Of a stretch of 64,000 bases of DNA, positions 44,559 to 52,838 are shown one piece after another. This DNA is from JASSUD01 sp031963005. Lineage in GTDB: Bacteria; Pseudomonadota; Gammaproteobacteria; Burkholderiales; Burkholderiaceae. The notes under the pieces were generated by a model that had not been told where the DNA came from, did not search any database, and was given only the letters and a program-made list of their open reading frames with translations. The stretch covers positions 124,001 to 188,000 of the forward strand of contig JASSUL010000002.1 in assembly GCA_031963005.1 (NCBI GenBank), written 5' to 3'. How positions within the stretch are numbered: the first letter of the stretch is position 1; the number at the start of each line of letters is the position of its first letter. The translations under genes were made by a program, and so were the position numbers.

Positions 44559-45146
44559 ATGCCTAGTTCTCCAAATGAGATCATGCTGTTGCCTCCCACA
44601 AATTGGTCGACTCACAGCCTATCTTCTGAAAAGCTGGCACCTCTACAAAAATTCCCGAGCAGTCACCTAAAAACAACAATAGAGCGAGGTGCTTTAGAGA
44701 AGACAGAGGCGGATATGAAGACAGAGGCGAATATGCTCCGCGCCTTCATGGAGGCGTTCCCTTACTGTGAAGAAGTCCCTGGAAAGCACGAGCATCAAGA
44801 AAAATCGCTTGAGGTAGCCCCTTTTGCAAAAGAGGGAAAGCATGTAGAAAAAGAAAGTCGCCCTCATAATCCATTTTTGCAGTACGCCCAATGCGCCTTG
44901 AGAGAAGTGCTCGCTAAGCTTCCCTTACCTGAGGCGGAGATTCCTAAACTTGATCAAGCTTTACTGGTTGTGGTCATTTGCTGGGTGCTGTTTTTTGCTA
45001 TGGGTGCGCTTTCTGTTGCGACCCCTATATTGTTTCTATGCACCGGCGTGTTATTGCTGGGCCGCTTGCAGAAATATGCTAAACAAGAGGAGCCCACTGT
45101 AGTGAGCCTAGAATACGTGCAAATGACGGATTTTCTCAAAGCCTAG
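44559..45146 (+). CDS. hypothetical membrane protein
   Basis: This 195-residue protein is not recognised. Residues 1-115 are polar, with a Glu/Lys-rich tract. Two adjacent hydrophobic segments at about 134-150 and 153-168 (LLVVVICWVLFFAMGAL, then ATPILFLCTGVLLLG) form a likely membrane hairpin, and a short polar tail follows. There is no signal peptide. It ends near a long terminator shared with the convergent zinc-finger gene. The soluble-tail plus hairpin layout is common for inclusion- or host-membrane proteins of intracellular bacteria; this comparison is by layout only. Confidence 0.6.
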   Translation: MPSSPNEIMLLPPTNWSTHSLSSEKLAPLQKFPSSHLKTTIERGALEKTEADMKTEANMLRAFMEAFPYCEEVPGKHEHQEKSLEVAPFAKEGKHVEKESRPHNPFLQYAQCALREVLAKLPLPEAEIPKLDQALLVVVICWVLFFAMGALSVATPILFLCTGVLLLGRLQKYAKQEEPTVVSLEYVQMTDFLKA

Positions 45147-45212
45147 CGCTACACTTGTTAAAAGGTAGTGCCGATAGTTCCCTGATTTGTGGGAAAGACA
45201 GAGGTAAAAATA

Positions 45213-45275
45213 AAGCCTAAGAGGCTGGATTTTGGTTCAAATATTGAAACCTATCCAGCCTCTTAGGCTTTTTTA
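45213..45275. terminator. bidirectional terminator
   Basis: A perfect 18 bp stem (AAGCCTAAGAGGCTGGAT and its complement at 45253-45270) encloses a second hairpin (GGTTCAA/TTGAAACC). T6 follows on the plus side and an A-rich run precedes it, so it can serve both the gene at 44559 and the convergent zinc-finger gene. Confidence 0.92.
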
Positions 45276-45310
45276 TTAAGCTGAAACTCCAGTATTGCAG
45301 GGTAGGATGT

Positions 45311-45517
45311 TCACACCGATGCGCGCAGTCGATAGCGTGTGCCGCAATAGGGGCAGCTTGCAGGGCCGTGCGAGAGGTCGATAAAGACACGGGGATGCGC
45401 ATTCCAAAGTGGCATATTAGGGTTCGGGCAGTGCGCAGGGAGCGTGTCTATGACGATCTCTGGGAGGGTTTCATCCTGTTTATCATGATGAGCAGAGGAG
45501 GAGTCGCGAGTTTTCAT
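45311..45517 (-). CDS. zinc-finger domain-containing protein
   Basis: This 68-residue protein has the CHCC zinc-finger pattern: CPNPNMPLWNAHPRVFID followed by CPYCGTRYRL. This fold is related to the NDUFS6 zinc finger of complex I, but free-standing bacterial versions have no established role. It lies just downstream of ilvE on the same strand, an arrangement seen in Burkholderiales, and may be co-transcribed with it. Confidence 0.85.
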   Translation of the reverse strand: MKTRDSSSAHHDKQDETLPEIVIDTLPAHCPNPNMPLWNAHPRVFIDLSHGPASCPYCGTRYRLRASV

Positions 45518-45661
45518 CGGGGTATGGGTAGCTAAAGAGGCTTTCGGTATGAGGGATCCTGATCTGTATCTAAACAGAAAGGATTTTTACCACGCATAAA
45601 CGAGAGAGGTGCATTTTACTTCCCTTCCCCAGTATATTGATGTAGGGAAGGGGGAGATGGC

Positions 45662-46603
45662 TTAAATGACCGGAGTCAGCCAATGCGCATGTTCGGGGCT
45701 TTTGCCAGAAACGATCGAAAAAAAGGCTTCTTGCAGCGCTTGCGTAATAGGGCCTCGGCCGCCTGCGCCGATGGTGCGGTGGTCTAGTTCGCGAATGGGT
45801 GTGATCTCTGCCGCTGTACCGGTAAAGAACGCTTCATCCGCACAATAGACTTCATCCCGTGTAATACGCTTTTCAATCACGGCGATGCCGCGTTCTGCCG
45901 CTAAGGTCAGGATCGTATCGCGCGTGATGCCTTCTAGGCAGGAGGATAAGTCAGGGGTGTAGAGGCGCCCTGCTTTGACGATGAAAATATTTTCTCCCGA
46001 TCCTTCCGAAACGTAACCATCCGTATCCAGTAGCAAGGCTTCATCGTATCCATCCGTCAGCGCTTCTTGGTTCGCTAAAATAGAGTTGGCATACCAAGCG
46101 CTCGCTTTTGCGCGTACTAGCGATACATTGACATGATGTCGCGAAAAGGAAGAGGTCTTTACGCGAATGCCTTGGTGTAGCCCTTCCTCACCGAGATAAT
46201 GTCCCCAAGGCCAGGCTGCGATGGCAACGTGGATCGTATTGTCTCTGGCAGAAATGCCTAATTTCTCTGCGCCTACCCAAGCGATGGGGCGGATATACGC
46301 AGATTCCAATTTATTAGCCCGTATTACCTCGCATTGCGCGTTTGCAATCGTGTCATGATCGAAAGGTAGGCGCATTTGCAAAATTTTAGCGGAGTTAAAC
46401 AAGCGCTTCGTATGCTCTTGAAGCCGAAAAATAGCGGGAATAGTTTGCCCTTGCGCATTGTGGGTGGCATAGGCCCGCACGCCTTCAAAGACGCTCATTC
46501 CATAATGCAAGGAATGGGTAAGTACATGGATTTTTGCATCGCGCCAGTCGATGAGCTTGCCGTCCATCCAAATTGTGCCGTCGCGATCCTCTAGAGAAAT
46601 CAT
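45662..46603 (-). CDS. ilvE: branched-chain amino acid aminotransferase
   Basis: IlvE transfers amino groups between glutamate and the branched-chain 2-oxo acids, the last step of valine, leucine and isoleucine synthesis. The 313 residues start MISLEDRDGTIWMDG and contain HYGMSVFEGVRAY, the PLP-binding lysine 166 in VRAKASAWY, and the YVSEGSGENIFIV signature. I use the ATG at 46603; an in-frame start at 46663 would add 20 basic, cysteine-containing residues not typical of the family. A class IV transaminase fold rules out D-amino acid transaminase less firmly. Confidence 0.94.
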   Translation of the reverse strand: MISLEDRDGTIWMDGKLIDWRDAKIHVLTHSLHYGMSVFEGVRAYATHNAQGQTIPAIFRLQEHTKRLFNSAKILQMRLPFDHDTIANAQCEVIRANKLESAYIRPIAWVGAEKLGISARDNTIHVAIAAWPWGHYLGEEGLHQGIRVKTSSFSRHHVNVSLVRAKASAWYANSILANQEALTDGYDEALLLDTDGYVSEGSGENIFIVKAGRLYTPDLSSCLEGITRDTILTLAAERGIAVIEKRITRDEVYCADEAFFTGTAAEITPIRELDHRTIGAGGRGPITQALQEAFFSIVSGKSPEHAHWLTPVI

Positions 46604-46925
46604 GTACTTATCCCAAAAAATAAAAAATAAGACGCACCGGCGTTTAGAGCATGGTTTTCTCACGCAGGCACGAATTAGTCGTTCAAAACCTGCAGATTAT
46701 AAGGGAAACTGTATGCGGCTTGTACCTTGTTTATGGGAGGATGGCACTTCATTTTTATCTTTGCTGGTGCGCTGGATGTGGCGGCTATGCTTCATTTTTA
46801 GCTCATATATGCACAGATCATAAAGCGATTGTCCGTTTGATGTCTTTCTAGGATTATCTGTGGTCTAGTATACAAAGCTAGGTTGTATGTATATGGCGCC
46901 CTTATATAATAGTATTTTTATAATT
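46604..46925. other. intergenic region, no gene seen
   Basis: The gap between ilvE and the F-box/ankyrin gene A3 has only short overlapping frames without motifs. I see no repeat or terminator that I can support. Confidence 0.5.
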
Positions 46926-48596
46926 TTAATTTTGCATATTTTGCAATCTTCTTTGATGCATCTTATGATAAATTTGAATTGATATAGTAAATAATATGGT
47001 GAAAATATAGAAGGCAATTATAGATACTGTTGCTGTAACGATTGGAGAGAAAATTAATACATAATGTAATTTTATAAAATTCAATAAAATAGCTGCTTCA
47101 GCGTCTATGCAAGAAAGAAGGAAAGCCCCAGTAAGATAATAAATTATTGCTCCAAAATAACGTAAATTTATTAATATATTTCTAATAGTAAGAAACCAAT
47201 GCTCCATCCATTGGACTTCGAAAAAACTGATGTGTGCGCCTTTTTTGTTTAAAAGGTCAATTATTTCGTTTGAGGCAGGCAAGTTGTTTGCAAAAGTAAG
47301 CAAACTTGCTTCTAATGCTATGTTACCTATTGAAATTGGAATGTTAACATTTGCTCCAAGATTAATTGCTTTTTCAACTGTTTCATAATCCCCACTTTGA
47401 ACAGCAGCTCGTAATAATCTATCTAAATATTTAGTATTCCAATTTATAGTCGCCTTATGAATTATAAAAAGGCTTGCTCTCTCTATGTTATTTCTGCTTA
47501 AGGCTAATTCTAATGGACTTATTCCATACTTGTTAGTGCAATTCAGATCAAAATTATGCTCAGAAAGCAATGTAAAATATGATTCATCGAAAGGGATATT
47601 GTGAAAAGGATGGAAGTACTGAAGACTTATTTGGTCATATAAACGATTATCGCAAAAGTAATTACTCTGAAGTATATTAGTTAAAACTTCTCTCCCTGCT
47701 CCTGTGCGGAGGAATTGGTATTTAACATGATTGGGTGGAATCATGAGAAATTGCTCTGAATCGGGTATTTGATGTTGAGAGCAAAGGGTAACGTAATTGA
47801 TAAAAATGAAGGAGGCATACACCGAATGTATCTTTGTAGAAGAGGTCACATTTTCTACTTTTCTTCTAAGCTCACACCACACTATATTTGGAATTTTTCC
47901 TGGAGGAAGAAAACCAATTTCTTGTAAATCTTTAATGGTTACATTATCTATGTTTATAGAGCCATCAGGTTTTATAAATAGCATCACTGCTTTTATTGCA
48001 TTTCCTCTTTTTAGGAGATGTTTTGAAAATATGATTGCTCTTACAAGTTGTTCTGCAGCAATATCATAATAATAATTAGCTTGAATATTTTTTAATTTTT
48101 CATGATTTTTGCATAAAAAATCCTTGTTAAAATGAATTTTTGTTTCTGTTTTAAAAAGATCATATATTGAAGGTGGGAGGCGGTCCAAAATGAATTTGGA
48201 ATTTAAGTGTTCTTTTAAGTAATGTATATTTCTTTTTCTTTTTATTTCAAATTCTTTTTTATTTTCATGTGTTTTTATAAGAGGTTTTTCTGAAAGGTTA
48301 TTTATAATGATTTTTAAATCTGTATGAAGTGGAAGGAGGTGGAAAATATTTTGAAAATCTACAATATTTGTATTGTTAAATTCATTAACAGACCATAAAG
48401 CCAAACAATTGACTCGAGCAAAAGATACCAGAGTATTATTGGGACAATATTGAAATATAAAAAACCATACTTCTAGTGGAAATATATGTAATATATTTTC
48501 TCGAGTTGAATCTTTCTTAACATCCTGGCCCCTATCAACAGTGTCACATTGGGTCAAATGGGAGAAGTGTGATCTACAAATATCTAAAATACGCAT
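46926..48596 (-). CDS. F-box / ankyrin protein A3 with C-terminal membrane hairpin
   Basis: This 556-residue protein is a more distant paralogue of A1 and A2. The F-box is at about 38-72 (IFPLEVWFFIFQYC). The shared middle has KHLLKRGNAIKAVMLF and IKDLQEIGFLP at the same spacing, and ankyrin units follow at about 330-430 (YGISPLELALSRNNIERA, then AAVQSGDYETVEKAINLGAN). The last ~100 residues contain two to three hydrophobic segments ending in a basic tail (MHQRRLQN), so the C-terminus probably sits in a membrane. The A2 tail is also hydrophobic but not alignable by eye. A single gene, AT-rich. Function as a host SCF adaptor is inferred. Confidence 0.8.
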   Translation of the reverse strand: MRILDICRSHFSHLTQCDTVDRGQDVKKDSTRENILHIFPLEVWFFIFQYCPNNTLVSFARVNCLALWSVNEFNNTNIVDFQNIFHLLPLHTDLKIIINNLSEKPLIKTHENKKEFEIKRKRNIHYLKEHLNSKFILDRLPPSIYDLFKTETKIHFNKDFLCKNHEKLKNIQANYYYDIAAEQLVRAIIFSKHLLKRGNAIKAVMLFIKPDGSINIDNVTIKDLQEIGFLPPGKIPNIVWCELRRKVENVTSSTKIHSVYASFIFINYVTLCSQHQIPDSEQFLMIPPNHVKYQFLRTGAGREVLTNILQSNYFCDNRLYDQISLQYFHPFHNIPFDESYFTLLSEHNFDLNCTNKYGISPLELALSRNNIERASLFIIHKATINWNTKYLDRLLRAAVQSGDYETVEKAINLGANVNIPISIGNIALEASLLTFANNLPASNEIIDLLNKKGAHISFFEVQWMEHWFLTIRNILINLRYFGAIIYYLTGAFLLSCIDAEAAILLNFIKLHYVLIFSPIVTATVSIIAFYIFTILFTISIQIYHKMHQRRLQNMQN

Positions 48597-48928
48597 AATA
48601 TATGGATCATATACAATGATTTCTCAAGTGAGGAGGTCTATATCCTGTTTTTAAGAACATTCTGATTAAGATGGCAGCGACATTATGCTTTGTCTTGCCG
48701 CAGGGTGGAGTAGCATGCCTTAAAAATTCCGTCATTCCGCCCATATAGAGATCGTTGAAACTCCCGTGCAGCAACGAAAAAAAAGGCATACTTTATTCCG
48801 TGATTTGCCTCAAAAGGCAATAGAAGCAGTGAACTCATCAGAGACGGCCGCTCTGTTTTTCTATTCTAGGGGTGGGGCTGCAGAGATATTGAAGTAAAAT
48901 ACGAGTTTTCTGAATTTTATTAAGTAAA
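48597..48928. other. intergenic region upstream of pgk
   Basis: I see only a short frame on the minus strand that has no motif. The pgk promoter must lie here or be fused to the divergent gene's region, but no clear -35/-10 pair stands out. Confidence 0.45.
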
Positions 48929-50134
48929 GTGACCATCGTGCTGCATTTATCTGATCTAATTTCTGAAGGGACGCTGGCAGGCCGGCGGGTGTTGATTCGA
49001 GCGGATTTAAATGTCCCTATTAATGAGCAAGGCGAAATTGCTGAGGATACTCGGCTGAGAGCATCGCTACCTGGTATCCAAGCAGCCCTGCAAGCAGGCG
49101 CTGCGGTGATGGTGACCTCTCATTTAGGGCGTCCTACAGAAGGAGCGTTACAGGCGAAAGATTCCTTGGCGCCGGTAGCTCAACGTCTGAGTGAATTACT
49201 GGGCCGTCCCGTCCCTCTACAAACTCACTGGATTGAGCACCCTTTTTCTATTAGGCCAGGAGAGATTACCCTCCTTGAGAATTGCCGAGCGAATCTTGGA
49301 GAGAAAAAAGACGATGAAACACTCGCGAGAAAAATGGCTCAGCTCTGCGATATCTATGTCAATGATGCATTTGGAACCGCGCATCGTGCACAAGCCTCCA
49401 CACACGGTATAGCACGCTATGCGCCGATCGCTTGCGCAGGGCCGCTACTAGTCGCAGAACTTCAAGCTTTATCGAAAGCGCTCGATCATCCTGCACCACC
49501 TTTAGTCGCCATTGTCGGCGGGTCTAAAGTCTCTAGTAAGCTTTGTATTTTGCATTCTCTTGCACATAAAGTAGATCGTTTAATTGTAGGGGGAGGTATT
49601 GCAAATACCTTTATGCTGGCTGCAGGCCTCAAAATTGGTCAATCGCTAGCCGAGCCAGAGCAAATCGATGAAGCTAAAGATATTATCGATCTAATGCAAA
49701 AACGCGGTGCATCAGTGCCATTACCGGTAGATGTCGTCACCGCAAAAACCTTTCATGCACAGGCCCAGGCAACCATCAAAACGGTAGATGCCGTAGAAGA
49801 CGACGATTTAATCCTCGATATCGGTCCCCAAACTGCCGCCATGTTGACAGATCCACTCAAAACAGCAGGGACCATCATTTGGAATGGTCCTGTAGGCGTA
49901 TTTGAGTGGCCCCAGTTTGGTGAAGGCACACAGTGCTTAGCTCATGCGATTGCCCAATCCCCCGCATTTTCTATAGCAGGCGGAGGCGACACATTGGCGG
50001 CCATTGCGCGCTACGCAGTTACCGATTCGATAAACTATATCTCCACTGGCGGCGGCGCCTTTTTAGCATTTTTAGAAGGCTCGCCTTTGCCCGCTGTCGA
50101 AGTCTTAGAAAAGCACGCAAAAAACAAGGCCTAG
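48929..50134 (+). CDS. pgk: phosphoglycerate kinase
   Basis: Pgk makes ATP from 1,3-bisphosphoglycerate in glycolysis. The 401 residues show RVLIRADLNVP at 20-30, the SHLGRP basic patch, NDAFGTAHRAQAST, the VGGSKVSSK hinge region, WNGPVGVFE and the GGGDTLAAI nucleotide loop near the C-terminus. The start is a GTG at 48929 (a GTG at 48938 is also possible). In Burkholderia pgk is usually followed by pyk; here tRNA-Leu follows. Confidence 0.96.
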   Translation: MTIVLHLSDLISEGTLAGRRVLIRADLNVPINEQGEIAEDTRLRASLPGIQAALQAGAAVMVTSHLGRPTEGALQAKDSLAPVAQRLSELLGRPVPLQTHWIEHPFSIRPGEITLLENCRANLGEKKDDETLARKMAQLCDIYVNDAFGTAHRAQASTHGIARYAPIACAGPLLVAELQALSKALDHPAPPLVAIVGGSKVSSKLCILHSLAHKVDRLIVGGGIANTFMLAAGLKIGQSLAEPEQIDEAKDIIDLMQKRGASVPLPVDVVTAKTFHAQAQATIKTVDAVEDDDLILDIGPQTAAMLTDPLKTAGTIIWNGPVGVFEWPQFGEGTQCLAHAIAQSPAFSIAGGGDTLAAIARYAVTDSINYISTGGGAFLAFLEGSPLPAVEVLEKHAKNKA

Positions 50135-50243
50135 AAAGCGCGATATCGGCAAAAGAGGGTATGAACCGCTATGGGAGATGCCAACAAGGAGCCCGATAAA
50201 ACAAAAAAGTGCTTAAAATCTGCTTTCGCAGCAGCAAATAGCA

Positions 50244-50272
50244 TTGAATGGTTCCCAGGAACCAGTTAGAAT
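50244..50272 (+). promoter_or_regulatory. probable tRNA-Leu promoter
   Basis: TTGAAT and TAGAAT are separated by exactly 17 bp, and the tRNA begins 31 nt after the -10 box. The spacer holds a 14 bp palindrome (GGTTCCCAGGAACC). Confidence 0.7.
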
Positions 50273-50302
50273 CGCGGCTCTCTATGGAAGTCATAGACCC
50301 TA

Positions 50303-50389
50303 GCCGACGTGGTGAAATTGGTAGACACGCTATCTTGAGGGGGTAGTAGCTGAAAAGCTGTATGAGTTCGAGTCTCATCGTCGGCACCA
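50303..50389 (+). tRNA. tRNA-Leu (GAG)
   Basis: The acceptor GCCGACG pairs with CGTCGGC, the anticodon arm carries GAG (ATCTTGAGGGG), a long variable arm identifies a class II tRNA, and the T-loop is GTTCGAG. CCA is encoded at 50387-50389. Confidence 0.96.
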
Positions 50390-50420
50390 AATAGCGTCTT
50401 ATACGCCATCTAATTTTATT

Positions 50421-50456
50421 AAAAACCCGAGTAGCCGTGAGGCCCTCGGGTTTTTT
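50421..50456 (+). terminator. terminator after tRNA-Leu
   Basis: AAACCCGAG pairs with CTCGGGTTT across a 13-base loop, followed by T6. Confidence 0.92.
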
Positions 50457-50458
50457 GT

Positions 50459-50826
50459 TTGGCGCTCAAAATGGTCGAAGCACAAGGTGCAAGCCTCTGC
50501 CAAAAACTCGGTGTAGAACTTCCAGGCGTCGATGCACTAGCAGACTTACCCCGATTTAGGGTAGGAAATGCGACAAGGCACCCTTTACCGTGCTTGGGCG
50601 CAGCAATCAGCCTTTTATCTCTCGGTTTCTATTTTACGGCGTGTGATTTAGCCTATCTGCGGCTGGTGTGGTGGTGCGCTATGAACGCGATATTGCTAAC
50701 GCACATGCGCAGTGGGAAAAGCGTAGAAGGCAGTGGAATACGCTAGAGAAATGCTTTGCGTTATTTTGGTGGAGTGGAATGGTGGGAGAGTCTGGTAAAG
50801 GATGCACTAAAAAAATAAGCCAGTAG
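50459..50826 (+). pseudogene. frameshifted remnant of an unknown gene
   Basis: A frame from 50459 (ALKMVEAQGASLCQKLG, later FYFTACDLAYL) breaks near 50670. Another frame continues with coding-like GVVVRYERDIANAHAQW and EKRRRQWNTLEKC up to a stop at 50824. Reading across two frames suggests a frameshifted gene. The charged helix followed by a W and a cysteine recalls small zinc-ribbon proteins, but the match is weak. Confidence 0.35.
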
Positions 50827-51029
50827 AGTATGCGTTTGGAGGTTATAGGACGCTACGCTTACATCAAAAACAGGCAATCTAAATCACTGCAACAGTCCCG
50901 CACGCTCTATAAGCGATGCGAGACTTTGAACAGTACAACTACTGCTGGGGAAATGCCTTTGAAACAATAGCTATATAAATATATTATGACAAAATATTAA
51001 GTCAAAAATAGATGTAAACGCTATTATTT
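50827..51029. other. intergenic, nothing seen
   Basis: No gene or repeat is supported between the remnant and the LRR gene. Confidence 0.4.
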
Positions 51030-52199
51030 TTAGGCATATACTTTTTCAAAATTCATAATGGCTGGAGTATGTTTTGTCTTGCCAAAAAGAATGCCTACAT
51101 CTTGATTATTTCTATTTTGAATATTGTTTCGTCCAATAGTTGAAATATTATTTCTCAAATCAAGAAGTCGTATTGCAGTATTGTGCAATGCTGAAATCAA
51201 TACTTCAGCGCCACCGTTTTTAAATGTAATCTTATTTGCACATAAAAATAACTTTACAATGTCTTTATTTATTAATAAAGTAACTATATTTTGCACGCCT
51301 TCATTAGTTATTTTATTTTCTGATAAATTTATATTTTTGATATTATCCGGTAGAATTCTATCGAGATATGGTATGCCGTCATGGTCAATATTATTGTCTG
51401 CCAATGATAAAAATTCCAGCGTTTCTGGTAGCCTCCCTTCTGGCAGATTTTCCTCAAGAAACTGGAGCCCCTCATTCCCTATTCTAGCATTGTCTAATTG
51501 AAGTAAAGAAATAGATGTATTTTGAAAATGCGGCGCTAAATTTCTTATGCCTGCGCTCCCAATTGCATTATCAATCAAGCAAAATTTGGCAATAGACTCA
51601 TTGAATGCTGGGCCTAAATTTTCCATGTCGGCAGCAGTAAGTCCATTTTTATTAAAATACAAATAGACGTTTTTAGATTCATTTTGAAAATGATTCAGGA
51701 TATGTATTATATCCTGAATGAAAGTGCTTAAAAGAAATTCGTTTATAGATATATCCAAATTTTTGAGATTTCCTTTGTTTGCTATAGCATGCAATAAAGC
51801 AGAAATTGCCTGGTTACTTACAGTAGTAGTAGAACTGAGCGGACTAAAAGAAAAACCCATATGTTTCATTTCTCTTAGTCCATATTCTTCTACTCCTCTT
51901 TCAAAAAGAGCTGGAATTTTTTCATGCACTAATCTGTTATTATCTTCTGTTCCAGTGAGTGTCTGTTGAATTCTATCTGCACTAATTTTTGTTTGTGCTT
52001 TAATACCATTATTGCTGCTATCCTTAAGTAAATGATACGTCAAAGCCCGAAATTGTTTATTCAATTTCATGATTTTATGTATTTCCATATGGGGCGTATC
52101 TAAATTATCTACCATATGCCGAAGAATGTTTGGCATTATGTCAGTGAAAGCACCCCTGTTAGCCGTGTGTGACTGCGAAATAGTATTATTCATATTCAA
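51030..52199 (-). CDS. leucine-rich repeat protein with degenerate F-box-like N-terminus
   Basis: The 389 residues end in LRRs of the ribonuclease-inhibitor type from about residue 135: FCLIDNAIGSAGIRNLA, LLQLDNARIGNEGLQFL, EFLSLADNNIDHDGIPYL and NINLSENKITNEGVQNI. The N-terminus at about 18-57 (MPNILRHMVDNL, then KIMKLNKQFRALTYHLL) has the spacing of an F-box but lacks its strong LP start, so the F-box is only possible. It is unlike the LRRs at 7 and 17 kb. No signal peptide. It sits in the accessory block with the giant ankyrin gene. An effector role is inferred. Confidence 0.78.
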   Translation of the reverse strand: MNMNNTISQSHTANRGAFTDIMPNILRHMVDNLDTPHMEIHKIMKLNKQFRALTYHLLKDSSNNGIKAQTKISADRIQQTLTGTEDNNRLVHEKIPALFERGVEEYGLREMKHMGFSFSPLSSTTTVSNQAISALLHAIANKGNLKNLDISINEFLLSTFIQDIIHILNHFQNESKNVYLYFNKNGLTAADMENLGPAFNESIAKFCLIDNAIGSAGIRNLAPHFQNTSISLLQLDNARIGNEGLQFLEENLPEGRLPETLEFLSLADNNIDHDGIPYLDRILPDNIKNINLSENKITNEGVQNIVTLLINKDIVKLFLCANKITFKNGGAEVLISALHNTAIRLLDLRNNISTIGRNNIQNRNNQDVGILFGKTKHTPAIMNFEKVYA

Positions 52200-52838
52200 T
52201 TGCTTCCTCTTTATTAAGTATATACTTTACAAGCAATTCATTATTGGATGTCATCCAATATAGCTACATCACTAATCAAAATATATACAACCCATGCAAT
52301 ATAAAAAAAGTACAGTCTAATGCCAACTGCACCAGATATGTGCGTGCAACGCACATGATCTACGCAAACTCACCAAAGTCTCGATCGACGACTATTTGCG
52401 CAATACCCCCATCAATCAAATCACTGAACAAGTTTAATTTCCATGGAGACGCACCGTAGATAAGGATGCGCAATCAGAAAGTGTAAGTATTGCTTACGGC
52501 ATATATCAATCGCATACATCTTAGCAATGTATTCTTATCATAGAATGAAGACATAGCGATCTGACAGATAGAGGTATCAAGAAATGCTCCTGGGATCAAC
52601 TTCCAGAAGTGCATTAATGTGTTTGTTATATTTTTTATATGACACTTTTACAAAATTTAATGTATTCCTTTGCCTAGATATTTATGCTAGACATGGCTTC
52701 TAGTTAATAGCAATCAATTTGATGCATTTTTATAAATGCCAATGATAAACATATCAAATATTTAATAACTCATAAAAGCCTTGTAGATAAGGATATGGGT
52801 CGGCGCTTACCCGCCTTCTTTCTAATTTAGAATAAGTT
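52200..52838. other. divergent intergenic region with a palindrome
   Basis: This 639 bp gap has no credible gene. A perfect palindrome, ATGTGCGT-GCA-ACGCACAT (52338-52356), stands out and could be a regulator site or the relic of a terminator. Confidence 0.5.

Noticed and set aside
46651..46851. A 66-residue plus-strand frame upstream of ilvE
   Set aside because: No motif, poor start context and unusual composition (many Cys/Trp/Leu) indicate a chance frame.
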